Assembly (NCBI GenBank): GCA_018268085.1
Contig: JAFDXE010000009.1
Coordinates: forward strand, 62,001-126,000
From: Bacteroidota bacterium
GTDB taxonomy: Bacteria > Bacteroidota > Bacteroidia > Chitinophagales > Chitinophagaceae
Length of the DNA: 64,000 nucleotides
Direction: 5' to 3'
The position numbers and the translations under genes are program-made. Of this stretch, positions 17,147 through 26,467 are shown piece after piece. How positions within the stretch are numbered: the stretch's first letter is position 1; every line of letters starts with the position of its first letter. The notes below the pieces were generated by a model. The model worked only from the letters and a program-made list of their open reading frames with translations, was not told the origin of the DNA and made no database searches.

Positions 17147-18457
17147 ATGGGCATTTTTGAAGTAAGGGGCGGTAAAAGATTATCCGGAGAAATTATTCCG
17201 CAGGGTGCAAAAAATGAAGCCCTCCAGGTGATCAGTGCGGTGTTATTAACTGCTGATGAAGTGGTGATCAATAATATCCCGGATATCATTGATGTAAACC
17301 TGCTGATAGAATTGCTGCAGGAGATGAATGTAAAAGTGAACCACATTGATGCCAACACCTGTAGCTTTAAAGCAGACGATGTAGATGTTGAATACCTGCA
17401 AAGCAGCGAGTACCATAAAAAAAGTGGAAGGCTTCGTGGTTCGGTAATGCTGGCCGGTCCGTTACTGGCACGGTTTAAAAAAGCTTACCTGCCCAAACCC
17501 GGCGGCGATAAAATAGGAAGAAGAAGACTCGATACGCATATTATAGGATTTGAAAAACTGGGCGCAACTTTTCATTACGACGACAATACAGGTTTTTTCA
17601 GGCTGGAAACAAATGAACTGAAAGGCACATTTATGTTACTGGATGAACCGAGTGTAACGGGAACGGCTAACCTGTTAATGGCAGCCGTTCTGGCAAATGG
17701 AACCACTACCATTTACAATGCTGCATGCGAACCGTATATTCAGCAATTGTGTAAAATGCTTAACCGCATGGGCGCACACATTGAAGGCATCGGTAGCAAT
17801 ATGCTCATCATAACCGGTGTTGAAAAATTACAGGGAACAACCCATACGATGCTGGCAGATATGATTGAAGTGGGAAGTTTTATCGGGCTCGCTGCCATGA
17901 CGCAGGGAGAGGTTACCATTAAAAACGCAGGCATTAGCGAACTGGGTATGATCCCCGAAAAATTTCAGCAACTCGGCATTAAGATGGAATTCAGGGGAGA
18001 TGATATTCATGTACCTGCACAGGACTTATATGAAATACAAACTTTCCTGGATGGTGGCATCCTAACCATTTATGATCATCCATGGCCGGGTTTCACTCCT
18101 GATTTGTTAAGCATTGTACTGGTAACCGCCTTACAGGCGAAAGGTAGTTTACTCATTCACCAGAAAATGTTTGAGAGCAGGTTGTTCTTTGTAGATAAAT
18201 TGATTGAAATGGGTGCGCAGGTTATCCTCTGTGATCCTCATCGTGCAGTGGTGGTGGGAATGGAAAGAGAGAAACAACTGAGAGGCATTACCATGAGTTC
18301 GCCTGATATCCGTGCCGGTGTTGCGCTGCTGATTGCAGCATTGAGTGCAACTGGTAAAAGTACTATTCAGAATATTGAACAAATAGACAGGGGTTACCAG
18401 GATATTGACGGAAGATTGAGAAAGTTGGGGGCAGATATTGTGCGGATTGGAGGATGA
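17147..18457 (+). CDS. murA: UDP-N-acetylglucosamine 1-carboxyvinyltransferase (Asp variant)
   Basis: First committed step of peptidoglycan synthesis: transfer of enolpyruvate from PEP to UDP-GlcNAc. It has 436 residues from ATG 17147. A TTG at 17120 extends the frame by 9 codons but overlaps a -7-like box, so I reject it. The substrate-binding KNEAL motif lies near the N-terminus and the catalytic Asp in FTPDLLSI near 307. The flexible loop reads PGGDKIGRR where E. coli has PGGCTIGAR. The loop Cys (E. coli C115), which fosfomycin alkylates, is therefore Asp (D121, codon 17507-17509). Predicted active and fosfomycin-insensitive. Confidence 0.95.
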   Translation: MGIFEVRGGKRLSGEIIPQGAKNEALQVISAVLLTADEVVINNIPDIIDVNLLIELLQEMNVKVNHIDANTCSFKADDVDVEYLQSSEYHKKSGRLRGSVMLAGPLLARFKKAYLPKPGGDKIGRRRLDTHIIGFEKLGATFHYDDNTGFFRLETNELKGTFMLLDEPSVTGTANLLMAAVLANGTTTIYNAACEPYIQQLCKMLNRMGAHIEGIGSNMLIITGVEKLQGTTHTMLADMIEVGSFIGLAAMTQGEVTIKNAGISELGMIPEKFQQLGIKMEFRGDDIHVPAQDLYEIQTFLDGGILTIYDHPWPGFTPDLLSIVLVTALQAKGSLLIHQKMFESRLFFVDKLIEMGAQVILCDPHRAVVVGMEREKQLRGITMSSPDIRAGVALLIAALSATGKSTIQNIEQIDRGYQDIDGRLRKLGADIVRIGG

Positions 18458-18459
18458 AT

Positions 18460-18530
18460 TTTGAATGATGAATTATGAATGCTGAATTGTGAATGCTGAA
18501 TTGTGCATTACTTTTTACACGAATTAATTT
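18460..18530 (+). repeat. short tandem repeat, unit about 16 nt
   Basis: Three to four imperfect copies of a unit like TGAATGCTGAATTGTG directly after the murA stop codon. Noncoding. Confidence 0.6.
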
Positions 18531-18581
18531 TAATTGAGGAAAAATAAAATCACTTATTACCGTTAACACGTTTCTTTATAT

Positions 18582-19157
18582 ATGTCAACAACACACCAGA
18601 AAATTTTAATCATTACTGCTCCTTCAGGTGCCGGTAAAACATCCATCACACGATCTTTAATGAAAGAATTTCCGGTGCTTTCGTTTTCTGTTTCTGCGGC
18701 AACACGTGCAGCAAGAGGAACAGAAAAAGACGGGGTAGATTATTATTTCATGAGTACAGATGAATTCAGGCAAAAGATAAAAGACAAGGAATTTGCAGAA
18801 TGGGAAATGGTGTATGAAGGAAAATATTACGGAACATTAAAATCGGAGTTGCAAAGAATTTGGTCGATGCAAAAAGTGCCGGTACTGGATATCGATGTTA
18901 AAGGTGCCATACACATTCAACAGCAGTACCCGGTAAATACACTGAGTATTTTTGTTGAACCGCCATCGGTAAATGAACTGGAAATACGGTTGCATGCAAG
19001 GGGAACAGAAACGGCTGAATCCATACAGGCAAGGATCAATAAAGCATCTTACGAAATATCTTTTAAAGACCAGTTCGACAAAGTAATTGTAAATCACAAC
19101 TTAGATGCCGCCTGCGAACAGGCTAAAAAGCTGGTGGGAGATTTTTTAAATAGTTAG
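18582..19157 (+). CDS. gmk: guanylate kinase
   Basis: Phosphorylates GMP to GDP with ATP in the cytoplasm, needed for GTP and (p)ppGpp pools. It has 191 residues, normal length. The P-loop APSGAGKTS is at about 13-21. The GMP-binding segment with SAATRAARGTEKDGVDYYF lies at about 38-56, and the conserved LDIDVKGA stretch at about 104-111. ATG start. Confidence 0.97.
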   Translation: MSTTHQKILIITAPSGAGKTSITRSLMKEFPVLSFSVSAATRAARGTEKDGVDYYFMSTDEFRQKIKDKEFAEWEMVYEGKYYGTLKSELQRIWSMQKVPVLDIDVKGAIHIQQQYPVNTLSIFVEPPSVNELEIRLHARGTETAESIQARINKASYEISFKDQFDKVIVNHNLDAACEQAKKLVGDFLNS

Positions 19158-19321
19158 TGAAAGACGAATTATTGTGCGTTGCAGAATGATACCGTTTTTT
19201 ACGCATCACGCTACCTCTCCTTTGGAGAAGTTCGGGATGAGATCGAACGAATGCAGAATCTCATTGTACCAGAATTTAGTAAACGGTATGCGCACAGCTA
19301 ACATTTTACTATTTTTACCTC
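19158..19321. other. intergenic region with a short hairpin
   Basis: Contains CTCTCCTTTGGAGAAG near 19211, a small stem-loop followed by an AGTTCGGGATGAG segment. Such palindromic pieces are often dispersed in related genomes, but I see only this copy here. A TATTTTTA box just before the next gene may be its -7 element. Confidence 0.3.
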
Positions 19322-20620
19322 ATGAATAGTATCGACTGGATAGCACTCATTTCTATTTTTGCATCTTTACTCATCATTGCATTCCTTTCCGGTTTGGAGA
19401 TCGCATTTGTTTCTTCCAATAAACTCTCTATAGAACTCAATAAGAAAAAGGGCATCGCCGCCGGTAAAACATGGAGTGCCTTTGCAGAACACCCGGCCAG
19501 GTTCATCGGTACCGTACTGGTAGGCGTAAACATCGTGTTGGTGATATACGGACTACTGATCGGGAACGAATTATTGCCTATATGGAACTGGATTGAAGCA
19601 CACCTTCCACACTGGGCTGCCAATTATGTAAAATATATTCAGCTACTGGTAGAAACCTGCTTATCTACACTCATCATACTGATCGTAAAATTTACCAGCA
19701 GGGCTTTTTTCAGGGCAAAGAATAATAGCATTATCGGGTCTGATTTCATCAGCTATATAGCTACTTTTTTTTACTGGCTGCTTTCTTCCGTTGCCAATAT
19801 GTTCGTTGCCATTTCGGAATGGATACTCAAATACGTTTTCAACGTTAAGCTTAATAAAAAGAAAGAAGTATTCAGCAAAATGGATCTTGAACAATTCATC
19901 CTTCAAAGTAAAACCAATGATGAAGAAGAAGCTTCTGAAATAAACAAAGAACTGTTCGAAAATGCACTGGCATTAAGCGATGTAAAACTGAGAGAATGTT
20001 TAATACCCAGGAAAGAAATTGAAGGCATAGACATCAGTACACCGATCGAATCCATTAAAGCAAAATTTATTGAATCCAAATTGAGCAAACTGCTGGTGTA
20101 TGAAAAAAATATTGATAATATTTTAGGGTATGTTCATCACCTCGACATGTTTAAAAATCCTTCTACCCTCAAAGAAGCTTTACATCCTATTCCAACAGTT
20201 CCGGAAAGTATGAGCGCAACGGATCTGATGAGTAAATTCAGCAAGGAAAGAAAAACAATCGCCTGGGTAATTGACGAATTTGGCGGCACCGCCGGTATTG
20301 TTACCATGGAAGACCTGCTCGAAGAAATTTTTGGGGAAATAGAAGATGAATATGATGTGGCTGAATCTTTAGTTGATAAACAGATTGCCAGTAATGAATA
20401 TATTTTCAGCGGCAGAATTGAACTTGATTTTATTACCGAAAAATACAACCTGCGTTTCAGTGGTAACGAAGGCGCAGAAACACTTTCGGGATATATCATC
20501 CAGAACAATCAGTCCATTCCCAAACATAAAGAACGTATCATCATCGGCAATTATGAATTTGATGTGCTGAATGTCAGCAATACAAGAATAGAAACGGTAA
20601 AAGTAAAAGTGTTGAAATAA
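19322..20620 (+). CDS. CNNM/CorC-HlyC family transporter-associated protein
   Basis: Membrane protein of the family once called hemolysin C; bacterial CorC/CNNM proteins are Mg2+ exporters. It has 432 residues. A DUF21/CNNM transmembrane domain with about four hydrophobic segments fills residues 1-180. Two CBS domains follow (about 205-330, with IPRKEIEGID and FGGTAGIVTMEDLLEEIFGEI), then a C-terminal CorC_HlyC domain. The next gene starts 6 nt after its stop, so the two are probably co-transcribed. The name gldE is sometimes used for gliding-associated members, but I cannot decide that here. Confidence 0.9.
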   Translation: MNSIDWIALISIFASLLIIAFLSGLEIAFVSSNKLSIELNKKKGIAAGKTWSAFAEHPARFIGTVLVGVNIVLVIYGLLIGNELLPIWNWIEAHLPHWAANYVKYIQLLVETCLSTLIILIVKFTSRAFFRAKNNSIIGSDFISYIATFFYWLLSSVANMFVAISEWILKYVFNVKLNKKKEVFSKMDLEQFILQSKTNDEEEASEINKELFENALALSDVKLRECLIPRKEIEGIDISTPIESIKAKFIESKLSKLLVYEKNIDNILGYVHHLDMFKNPSTLKEALHPIPTVPESMSATDLMSKFSKERKTIAWVIDEFGGTAGIVTMEDLLEEIFGEIEDEYDVAESLVDKQIASNEYIFSGRIELDFITEKYNLRFSGNEGAETLSGYIIQNNQSIPKHKERIIIGNYEFDVLNVSNTRIETVKVKVLK

Positions 20621-20626
20621 TCAAAG

Positions 20627-21745
20627 ATGACCATTGCAGCACACATTGCAGATACTGTTCCGGGAAACAAAACCAGCTCCGGTTTTATCTATTCCTGTTG
20701 CTGCCGGCTGGCTGCAAAATATCCCGGCGATCATTTTATTTTCATCTTCGACAAGCCATTCGATCCATCGTTAATCAAAGAAAAAAATATTACACCTGTA
20801 CTTGCCGGCCCTGCCATCCGTAACCGGATGCTGCAATATTATTTTTACAATTTTAAAATACCCAGGCTGCTAACCAAATACAATGCAACCTGCTTTGTAT
20901 CGGCAGAAGTGTGCAGCCTGCGTGCTGCGGTTCCCCAGCTTTATATTTTAAATGATCTTTCCTTTTTGAAAAAGAACCGGTTGCTTTCAGGTACGGATCG
21001 CCGTTATTTAAAAAAATACCTGAAGTTTTTTGTAAAGCGTTCTGCGGCCGTAGCTGCAATGAACCCATCGCTGGTTGCTGAACTATCACAATTGTTCCCG
21101 CAGGCAGCCGGCAAAATAAAATACCTTCAGCCTGGCATCGATACTGATTTTACCGGTATATCTTTTGAACAGGCCGAACAGGTACGCAACAAATACACTA
21201 ACGGAAAAAATTATTTCCTGTTTTTCTCAACAGCAGCAACATCGGCCAACAGCATAGTATTACTGAAAGCATTTTCCATTTTTAAAAAATGGCAGAAATC
21301 AAATATGCAGTTGGTAATACTCGGAAAAGGAAATGAACTTCCGGAAATAAAAGAACTTTCCAGTTATAAATACAGGAACGATGTACTTACCCTTCTTCCC
21401 GATAATGCAAACGAATGGGCAGCCATCATTGCTGCTGCGTATGCAGGATTGTATATACCTGCTGTGGATGTTACTTCTCCCGAAGGTTTAGAATGTATTG
21501 GCTGCAACATTCCATTGATAACAACCAACAACGAGTTTAACCGGCAGTTATATAAAAATGCCGCATTGTATTGCAGCCCTACTGAACAGGCTATTGCAGA
21601 AAACATGATGTTAGTATACAAGGATGAAAACGCACGCAATGCATTGATTGATGAAGGTAAAATCATTATAGAACAACATCAATGGGATACTGTTGCTGAC
21701 GAATTAATGAGCAACATACAATCGTTGCCCGCATTTAAACTGTAA
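20627..21745 (+). CDS. glycosyltransferase family 1/4-type
   Basis: GT-B fold glycosyltransferase, 372 residues, no signal peptide. The C-terminal half carries family landmarks: a YFLFFSTAATSANS segment, QLVILGKGNELPEIKEL (about 228-244) and an acidic nucleotide-binding region with DVTSPEGLECIGCNIPLITT (about 283-302). The canonical second glutamate of EX7E appears within SPEGLE. The N-terminal acceptor half is divergent. Substrate unknown; cell-envelope glycan is the likely target. Only 6 nt separates it from the CNNM gene. Confidence 0.85.
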   Translation: MTIAAHIADTVPGNKTSSGFIYSCCCRLAAKYPGDHFIFIFDKPFDPSLIKEKNITPVLAGPAIRNRMLQYYFYNFKIPRLLTKYNATCFVSAEVCSLRAAVPQLYILNDLSFLKKNRLLSGTDRRYLKKYLKFFVKRSAAVAAMNPSLVAELSQLFPQAAGKIKYLQPGIDTDFTGISFEQAEQVRNKYTNGKNYFLFFSTAATSANSIVLLKAFSIFKKWQKSNMQLVILGKGNELPEIKELSSYKYRNDVLTLLPDNANEWAAIIAAAYAGLYIPAVDVTSPEGLECIGCNIPLITTNNEFNRQLYKNAALYCSPTEQAIAENMMLVYKDENARNALIDEGKIIIEQHQWDTVADELMSNIQSLPAFKL

Positions 21746-21763
21746 CTTCGCAAAAAATAAACA

Positions 21764-22102
21764 ATGAACAAATCAACGATAACAATAGATGTGTTACTGG
21801 ACCCCAATAAAATTCCGGAGCAGATATTATGGAACGCAACGGATAGCAATGCAGTAATGGCACAAAGAGCAAAAGCAATGTGTATTGCCTTCTGGGATGC
21901 GGCCGATAAATCTGCTTTAAGAATCGACCTCTGGACAAAAGATATGATGGTAGACGAGATGGGCGATTTTTATTACCAGATGCTGATGACCATGGCCGAC
22001 ACATTTAAAAGAGCCACACAAAACGACGGTTTAACTGAAGAAATGAAAACATTTGCAAAGGGTTTTATCAAGAAGTTCAGGGAGGAAATGGTAAAACAAT
22101 AA
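21764..22102 (+). CDS. gldC: gliding motility protein GldC
   Basis: 112-residue soluble protein matching GldC of gliding Bacteroidota in length and sequence style: MNKSTITIDVLLDPNKIPE at the N-terminus, then a Trp-Asp-Ala-Ala-Asp-Lys stretch and TKDMMVDEMGDFYYQMLMTMADTF. In Flavobacterium johnsoniae GldC aids gliding but is not strictly essential. The gene is also widespread in non-gliders. It follows the glycosyltransferase by 18 nt; a TAACTTCG element overlapping that stop codon may be a promoter. Confidence 0.85.
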   Translation: MNKSTITIDVLLDPNKIPEQILWNATDSNAVMAQRAKAMCIAFWDAADKSALRIDLWTKDMMVDEMGDFYYQMLMTMADTFKRATQNDGLTEEMKTFAKGFIKKFREEMVKQ

Positions 22103-22266
22103 ACATAATGCTACGGTACCTGGGTTATTACCACCAAACTATTAATGCATTAAAATAATAACTGAACTTTTTATATAGCATCAGTTAATGTACAGGTTAC
22201 AAGCCCGCAGCACTTACTCATAGCTAACAGCTTTATACATTTTGTAATTAAAAAAACGCTACTACT

Positions 22267-22716
22267 ATGTCCTTAGAATCCAAAGTCATGGAAGAAATGA
22301 AAGAAGCCATGAAAGCAAAAAACGAAGCAGTACTTCGTAGTTTAAGAGCCATTAAAGCAGAAATCATTAAAGCCAAAACTGATCCGGGTGCAGGTGGAGT
22401 AATTGATGAAGCCACCGAACAGAAGTTCCTGCAAAAAATGATGAAACAACGGAAAGATGCGCTGGAAATTTTTGAAAAACAGGGAAGAGCAGATCTTGCA
22501 CAAAAAGAAAAAGAAGAAATTGAAGTAATAGAAAAATTCCTGCCCAAACAAATGAGCGAGGATGAAATTAAAGCAGCCGTTTCCGCCATCATCGCTGAAA
22601 CCGGTGCAACATCGGGTGCAGATATGGGTAAGGTTATGGGCGTTGCCAGTAAACAACTTGCAGGCAAGGCAGATGGCAAAACCATTAGCGCCATTGTTAA
22701 ATCAATGCTGGGATAA
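22267..22716 (+). CDS. GatB/YqeY domain-containing protein
   Basis: 149-residue YqeY-type protein, the stand-alone form of the C-terminal tRNA-interacting domain of the GatB amidotransferase subunit. It shows the family blocks MKEAMKAKNEAVLRSLRAIKAEI, LQKMMKQRKDALEIFEKQGR, EKEEIEVIEKFLPKQMSE and the C-terminal GADMGKVMGVAS. Role uncertain; related proteins are thought to bind tRNA or tRNA-dependent enzymes. ATG start; preceded by a 160-nt gap in which I recognise nothing. Confidence 0.92.
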   Translation: MSLESKVMEEMKEAMKAKNEAVLRSLRAIKAEIIKAKTDPGAGGVIDEATEQKFLQKMMKQRKDALEIFEKQGRADLAQKEKEEIEVIEKFLPKQMSEDEIKAAVSAIIAETGATSGADMGKVMGVASKQLAGKADGKTISAIVKSMLG

Positions 22717-22804
22717 AAGTGTGATGCATCAATAACAGTTGAGTTTATTGTTCATGCAAGAACGCTGCAATCAATCACCATTTCTTTTCATATAAAACAA
22801 ACGG

Positions 22805-23344
22805 ATGATAATCGACCTCATCTTTGCGGTGCTGGTAATCTTTGCTTTTATCCAGGGAATGAGGAAAGGCTTTATACTCGCTTTATTTTCCGTGCTGGCA
22901 TTTGTTATTGGAATGGCAGCGGCACTAAAACTTTCTGCCGTGGTGGCCGTTAAACTTTCAGAAAGCACCAACGTATCCGGGAAATGGTTACCATTTGTTG
23001 CCTTTATCCTTGTATTTATCGTGGTAGTATTCCTGGTAAATATGGGCGGCAGGCTAATTCAGCAGGCATTTACAGCATTATTGCTGGGATGGGTGAACAA
23101 AATTGCAGGCGTTCTGTTGTTTGTACTGGTATATAGTATTATTTACAGCATATTCCTTTTTTATGCAGTACAATTACAGTTAATTAAAGAAAACAGCATC
23201 AATACATCAACTTGTTATGGCTTTATTCAACCGATAGCACCAATAATAATCAGTAAAATGGGCACTGTTATCCCATTTCTAAAAGACATATTCGGAGAAT
23301 TAGAGCGGTTTTTCGACCTTGTTTCCAACAAAATTCAGCATTAA
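22805..23344 (+). CDS. CvpA family membrane protein
   Basis: 179-residue inner-membrane protein with about four hydrophobic segments, opening with MIIDLIFAVLVIFAFIQGMR and continuing KGFILALFSVLAFVIGM, the CvpA signature. In E. coli CvpA is needed for colicin V export and envelope stress tolerance, but the biochemical role is unclear. Between yqeY and the hydrolase gene, same strand, spaced about 90 nt on either side. Confidence 0.88.
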   Translation: MIIDLIFAVLVIFAFIQGMRKGFILALFSVLAFVIGMAAALKLSAVVAVKLSESTNVSGKWLPFVAFILVFIVVVFLVNMGGRLIQQAFTALLLGWVNKIAGVLLFVLVYSIIYSIFLFYAVQLQLIKENSINTSTCYGFIQPIAPIIISKMGTVIPFLKDIFGELERFFDLVSNKIQH

Positions 23345-23433
23345 TTTGAGGCATTATTTTATTTGACGTAATTTTAGCCCGATACGATGCATCCCGACAG
23401 GAAGTAAACCACTACAAATCCGACGATAAAAGA

Positions 23434-24210
23434 ATGAGTTACGAAGTACAACAAGACGGTAAGTTTAAATTCATTGAAGAAGGAGAAGGTGAACCTTTGA
23501 TGCTGCTGCATGGTTTGTTTGGCGCACTTAGTAATTTCAATGCGATGATCGACCATTTTAAGCAGACCCATAAAATTGTGGTTCCCCTGCTTCCTTTGCT
23601 GGATATGGATCTGCTGCATACTTCTGTTGGCGGACTGGAAAAATTTGTACACAAATTCATTGAACACAGAAAATACAACAACATTCACCTGATGGGAAAT
23701 TCATTGGGTGGCCATGTTGCCCTTGTGCATATATTAAAACATCCGCAGCCCATTAAATCGCTGATCCTTACCGGAAGTTCGGGTTTGTTTGAAAACGGTA
23801 TGGGCGACACCTATCCGAAAAGAGGCGATCGTGAATATATAAAAAACAAAACGGCGCTTACTTTTTATGATCCGTCCCTGGCAACAGATGAGCTGGTAAA
23901 TGAAGTGTTCGAAATTACCAACAACCGCCTGAAGGCAATAAAGATCATTGCCCTGGCAAAAAGCGCTATCCGTAATAATCTCGGTGAAGAACTAAGCCAG
24001 ATCAAACAGCCTACCTGCCTTGTTTGGGGAAATAACGATACCATCACACCTCCATTTGTTGGAAAAGAATTTCAGCGACTCATACCCAACAGCGAATTGC
24101 ATTTCATCGATAAATGCGGCCACGCACCCATGATGGAAGTTCCTGAAGAATTTAACAGGATATTGGATGGCTTTCTTTCAAAACTAAAATCTCCTGCTGC
24201 AACAGTTTAG
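23434..24210 (+). CDS. alpha/beta hydrolase
   Basis: 258-residue cytoplasmic alpha/beta-fold hydrolase. The oxyanion-hole HGLFG motif is at 26-30, the nucleophile elbow GNSLGG places Ser90, and Asp202 (in GNNDT) and His230 (in CGHAPM) complete the triad. Substrate unknown; similar to aromatic ring-cleavage-product or esterase-like hydrolases. Position next to the CBS protein, outer-membrane barrel and NAD kinase is a gene order familiar in Bacteroidota. Confidence 0.92.
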   Translation: MSYEVQQDGKFKFIEEGEGEPLMLLHGLFGALSNFNAMIDHFKQTHKIVVPLLPLLDMDLLHTSVGGLEKFVHKFIEHRKYNNIHLMGNSLGGHVALVHILKHPQPIKSLILTGSSGLFENGMGDTYPKRGDREYIKNKTALTFYDPSLATDELVNEVFEITNNRLKAIKIIALAKSAIRNNLGEELSQIKQPTCLVWGNNDTITPPFVGKEFQRLIPNSELHFIDKCGHAPMMEVPEEFNRILDGFLSKLKSPAATV

Positions 24211-24279
24211 TCGATTATAGTGTCTGTAAATCAATACCTGTTTTATTTCAATACCGTTTTACCTTAAATAAAAACAGCA

Positions 24280-24942
24280 ATGCTAACAAACGAACTCATC
24301 AATAACAATATTCCCAGGTTGCAGCTACAGGACACAGTTAGTAAGGCCCTTCAACTTATCAATGATTTTAAACTCACACACCTCCCGGTAATTTCAGAAG
24401 AAAAATACCTCGGGCTCATCAGCGAAGAAGATCTGTTAGACATATCCGATGATAAATTACCGGTAGAAGTATTACAACAACATTTTATTCATACTTCGGT
24501 TGCACACAATGTTCATTTCCTGAATGCTGTAAACTACAGCATTCAATACGACAGCAATGTGGTTCCGGTAGTGAAAGCAGACAACGAATTTGCTGGCGTC
24601 ATCACCAATAATGATCTGCTGAAAACACTGGGCAATTTTTCGGGCGCTAATGAGATAGGCGGCATCATTGTACTGGAAATGGAACGCATACATTTTGCTA
24701 TTTCAGAAATAAGCAGAATTGTTGAAAGTAACGACTGCACCATCCTCCACATGAACACTACCACTCATCCGGTAACGGGCATGTTAACGGTAACACTTCA
24801 TATCAATAAAAAAGAAATTGCTGCCGTTGTTGCCACATTTGAACGATACGAATACCAGGTGCAATATCATTTTGGTATTGAAAATTTTGAAAATGAGATT
24901 GATACCAATTATCGTCACCTGATGAATTATCTCGACTTATAA
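24280..24942 (+). CDS. CBS-domain pair protein (AcuB-like)
   Basis: 220-residue soluble protein with two CBS motifs in the first ~130 residues (LTHLPVISEEKYLGLISEEDLL; VVPVVKADNEFAGVITNNDLL) and a C-terminal ~80-residue domain resembling ACT-type ligand modules of AcuB-like regulators. CBS pairs usually bind adenosine nucleotides. The target is unknown. Part of the hydrolase-CBS-barrel-NAD kinase run. Confidence 0.88.
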   Translation: MLTNELINNNIPRLQLQDTVSKALQLINDFKLTHLPVISEEKYLGLISEEDLLDISDDKLPVEVLQQHFIHTSVAHNVHFLNAVNYSIQYDSNVVPVVKADNEFAGVITNNDLLKTLGNFSGANEIGGIIVLEMERIHFAISEISRIVESNDCTILHMNTTTHPVTGMLTVTLHINKKEIAAVVATFERYEYQVQYHFGIENFENEIDTNYRHLMNYLDL

Positions 24943-25004
24943 TAATACCTGCTCTTATAAACCGCAAAGCATTGCCGAATGCCTTTGCATTATCATAAAC
25001 ATTG

Positions 25005-26444
25005 ATGCATTGCGTAAAACATCCAGGAAGCCTATTCACCGCAATGGCATTGTTGTTTTCATTTTTTTGTAAGGCACAGGTGCTTCCCCAAACAACCATT
25101 CAGCCGGTGAAAGATTCTGCCGGCAAATTACTGGTAACTAAAATATTCATCAAAGGCAATAAGCGTACAAAAAATTATATCATCTTACGGGAGATGAAAT
25201 TCAGGGAAGGCGATTCCATCATCACGGCGAATCTGTATGATCTTATAGAACAATCAAGAGCGCTGGTGTACAACACAACCTTATTTTCTGAAGTAACGGT
25301 TACGCCAACACTGGTATCTGCCAGCGAATTAACAGTAGAAGTTAAGGTACTGGAGAAGATTTATATTTATCCTACACCGCAATTCAAACTTGTTGACAGA
25401 AATTTAAATGACTGGCTTAAAACCTATCATGCCGATTTTAACCGTGTTGAATACGGAGCAAAATTCGCTCACTATAATTTAAGCGGCCGCGGAGATAAAC
25501 TCAGGCTGTACCTGCTGAATGGTTATGCAAGAGCCGCTTCCTTTACATACAATGCTCCGTATAGCAATGGCGCACTCACCGAAGGATTTTCTGTTACCGG
25601 AACCTATGCACAAAGCAGGCGGTTCAATTATAAAACAGATTATAATAATAAAAGTCTTGAATTCAATAAACCTGGTTTTGTAAAAAACATGCTCACCGTT
25701 GGTGCTTCTTACCAAAGGCGCCGCGGATTTTTTAAAAAGAATGTGTATGCTGTTTATTACAATTATGTGAATGTAAACGACAGTGCCATTACTGCTGCCT
25801 ACAATCCAAACTATTTCAATTCATCCAAATCGTCAAAAGGGTATTTCGATTTTCAATACGATTACCTGTATTCAAAAACAAATAATGTAAACTATCCGCT
25901 CGAAGGGCGCATTTTCAGGTTTACCGCTTTAAAACGTGGATTTGAATTTAAAGGTGGCATCAACATGCTATGGTTAAACAGCAGCCATATCAAATTCTGG
26001 AATCACACCAAAAACTGGTATAGCAGTTTTGAAATCATCGGCGACCTGAAATTACCCTTTCACCAGGCGTATATCAATCAGTCGCAGATCGGCTACAAAG
26101 ATCTTTACCTGCGTGGACTCGAATATTATGTGATAGACGGAGTAGCGGCAGCCATCGGGAAATATACTGTGAAGAAAAAACTGGTATCCTTCAACATCCC
26201 ATTTCCGTTCGGTATCAAAAAAATTCCAAGACTTCCTTTCACCATTATGGCGAAGGCATATACCGATGCAGGCTTTGGTTACAACAAAGATGAATTTCAA
26301 ACAAAACTCAACAACAGATTATTGTACACAGGTGGTTTTGGTTTCGACATTATCGGGTTATATGATACCACGCTACGGCTCGAATACAGTTTTAACCAAT
26401 TAGGAGAAAAGGGACTATTTTTGCATGCTAAGGCTCTTTTTTAA
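25005..26444 (+). CDS. BamA/TamA-family outer-membrane protein
   Basis: 479 residues from ATG 25005 (a TTG sits one codon earlier). The signal peptide ends near 24 (Cys-Lys-Ala-Gln). One clear POTRA domain follows (about 38-115, with TKIFIKGNKRTKNYIILREM), then a C-terminal beta-barrel of about 350 residues with alternating aromatic strands, ending in an aromatic strand (LFLHAKALF). It is much shorter than true BamA, which is present at 42734, so it is a paralogue with a single POTRA. Role perhaps in outer-membrane protein or lipid handling. It lies 23 nt before nadK. Confidence 0.85.
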   Translation: MHCVKHPGSLFTAMALLFSFFCKAQVLPQTTIQPVKDSAGKLLVTKIFIKGNKRTKNYIILREMKFREGDSIITANLYDLIEQSRALVYNTTLFSEVTVTPTLVSASELTVEVKVLEKIYIYPTPQFKLVDRNLNDWLKTYHADFNRVEYGAKFAHYNLSGRGDKLRLYLLNGYARAASFTYNAPYSNGALTEGFSVTGTYAQSRRFNYKTDYNNKSLEFNKPGFVKNMLTVGASYQRRRGFFKKNVYAVYYNYVNVNDSAITAAYNPNYFNSSKSSKGYFDFQYDYLYSKTNNVNYPLEGRIFRFTALKRGFEFKGGINMLWLNSSHIKFWNHTKNWYSSFEIIGDLKLPFHQAYINQSQIGYKDLYLRGLEYYVIDGVAAAIGKYTVKKKLVSFNIPFPFGIKKIPRLPFTIMAKAYTDAGFGYNKDEFQTKLNNRLLYTGGFGFDIIGLYDTTLRLEYSFNQLGEKGLFLHAKALF

Positions 26445-26467
26445 GCAGGGATTTAGCAACAAACAAA

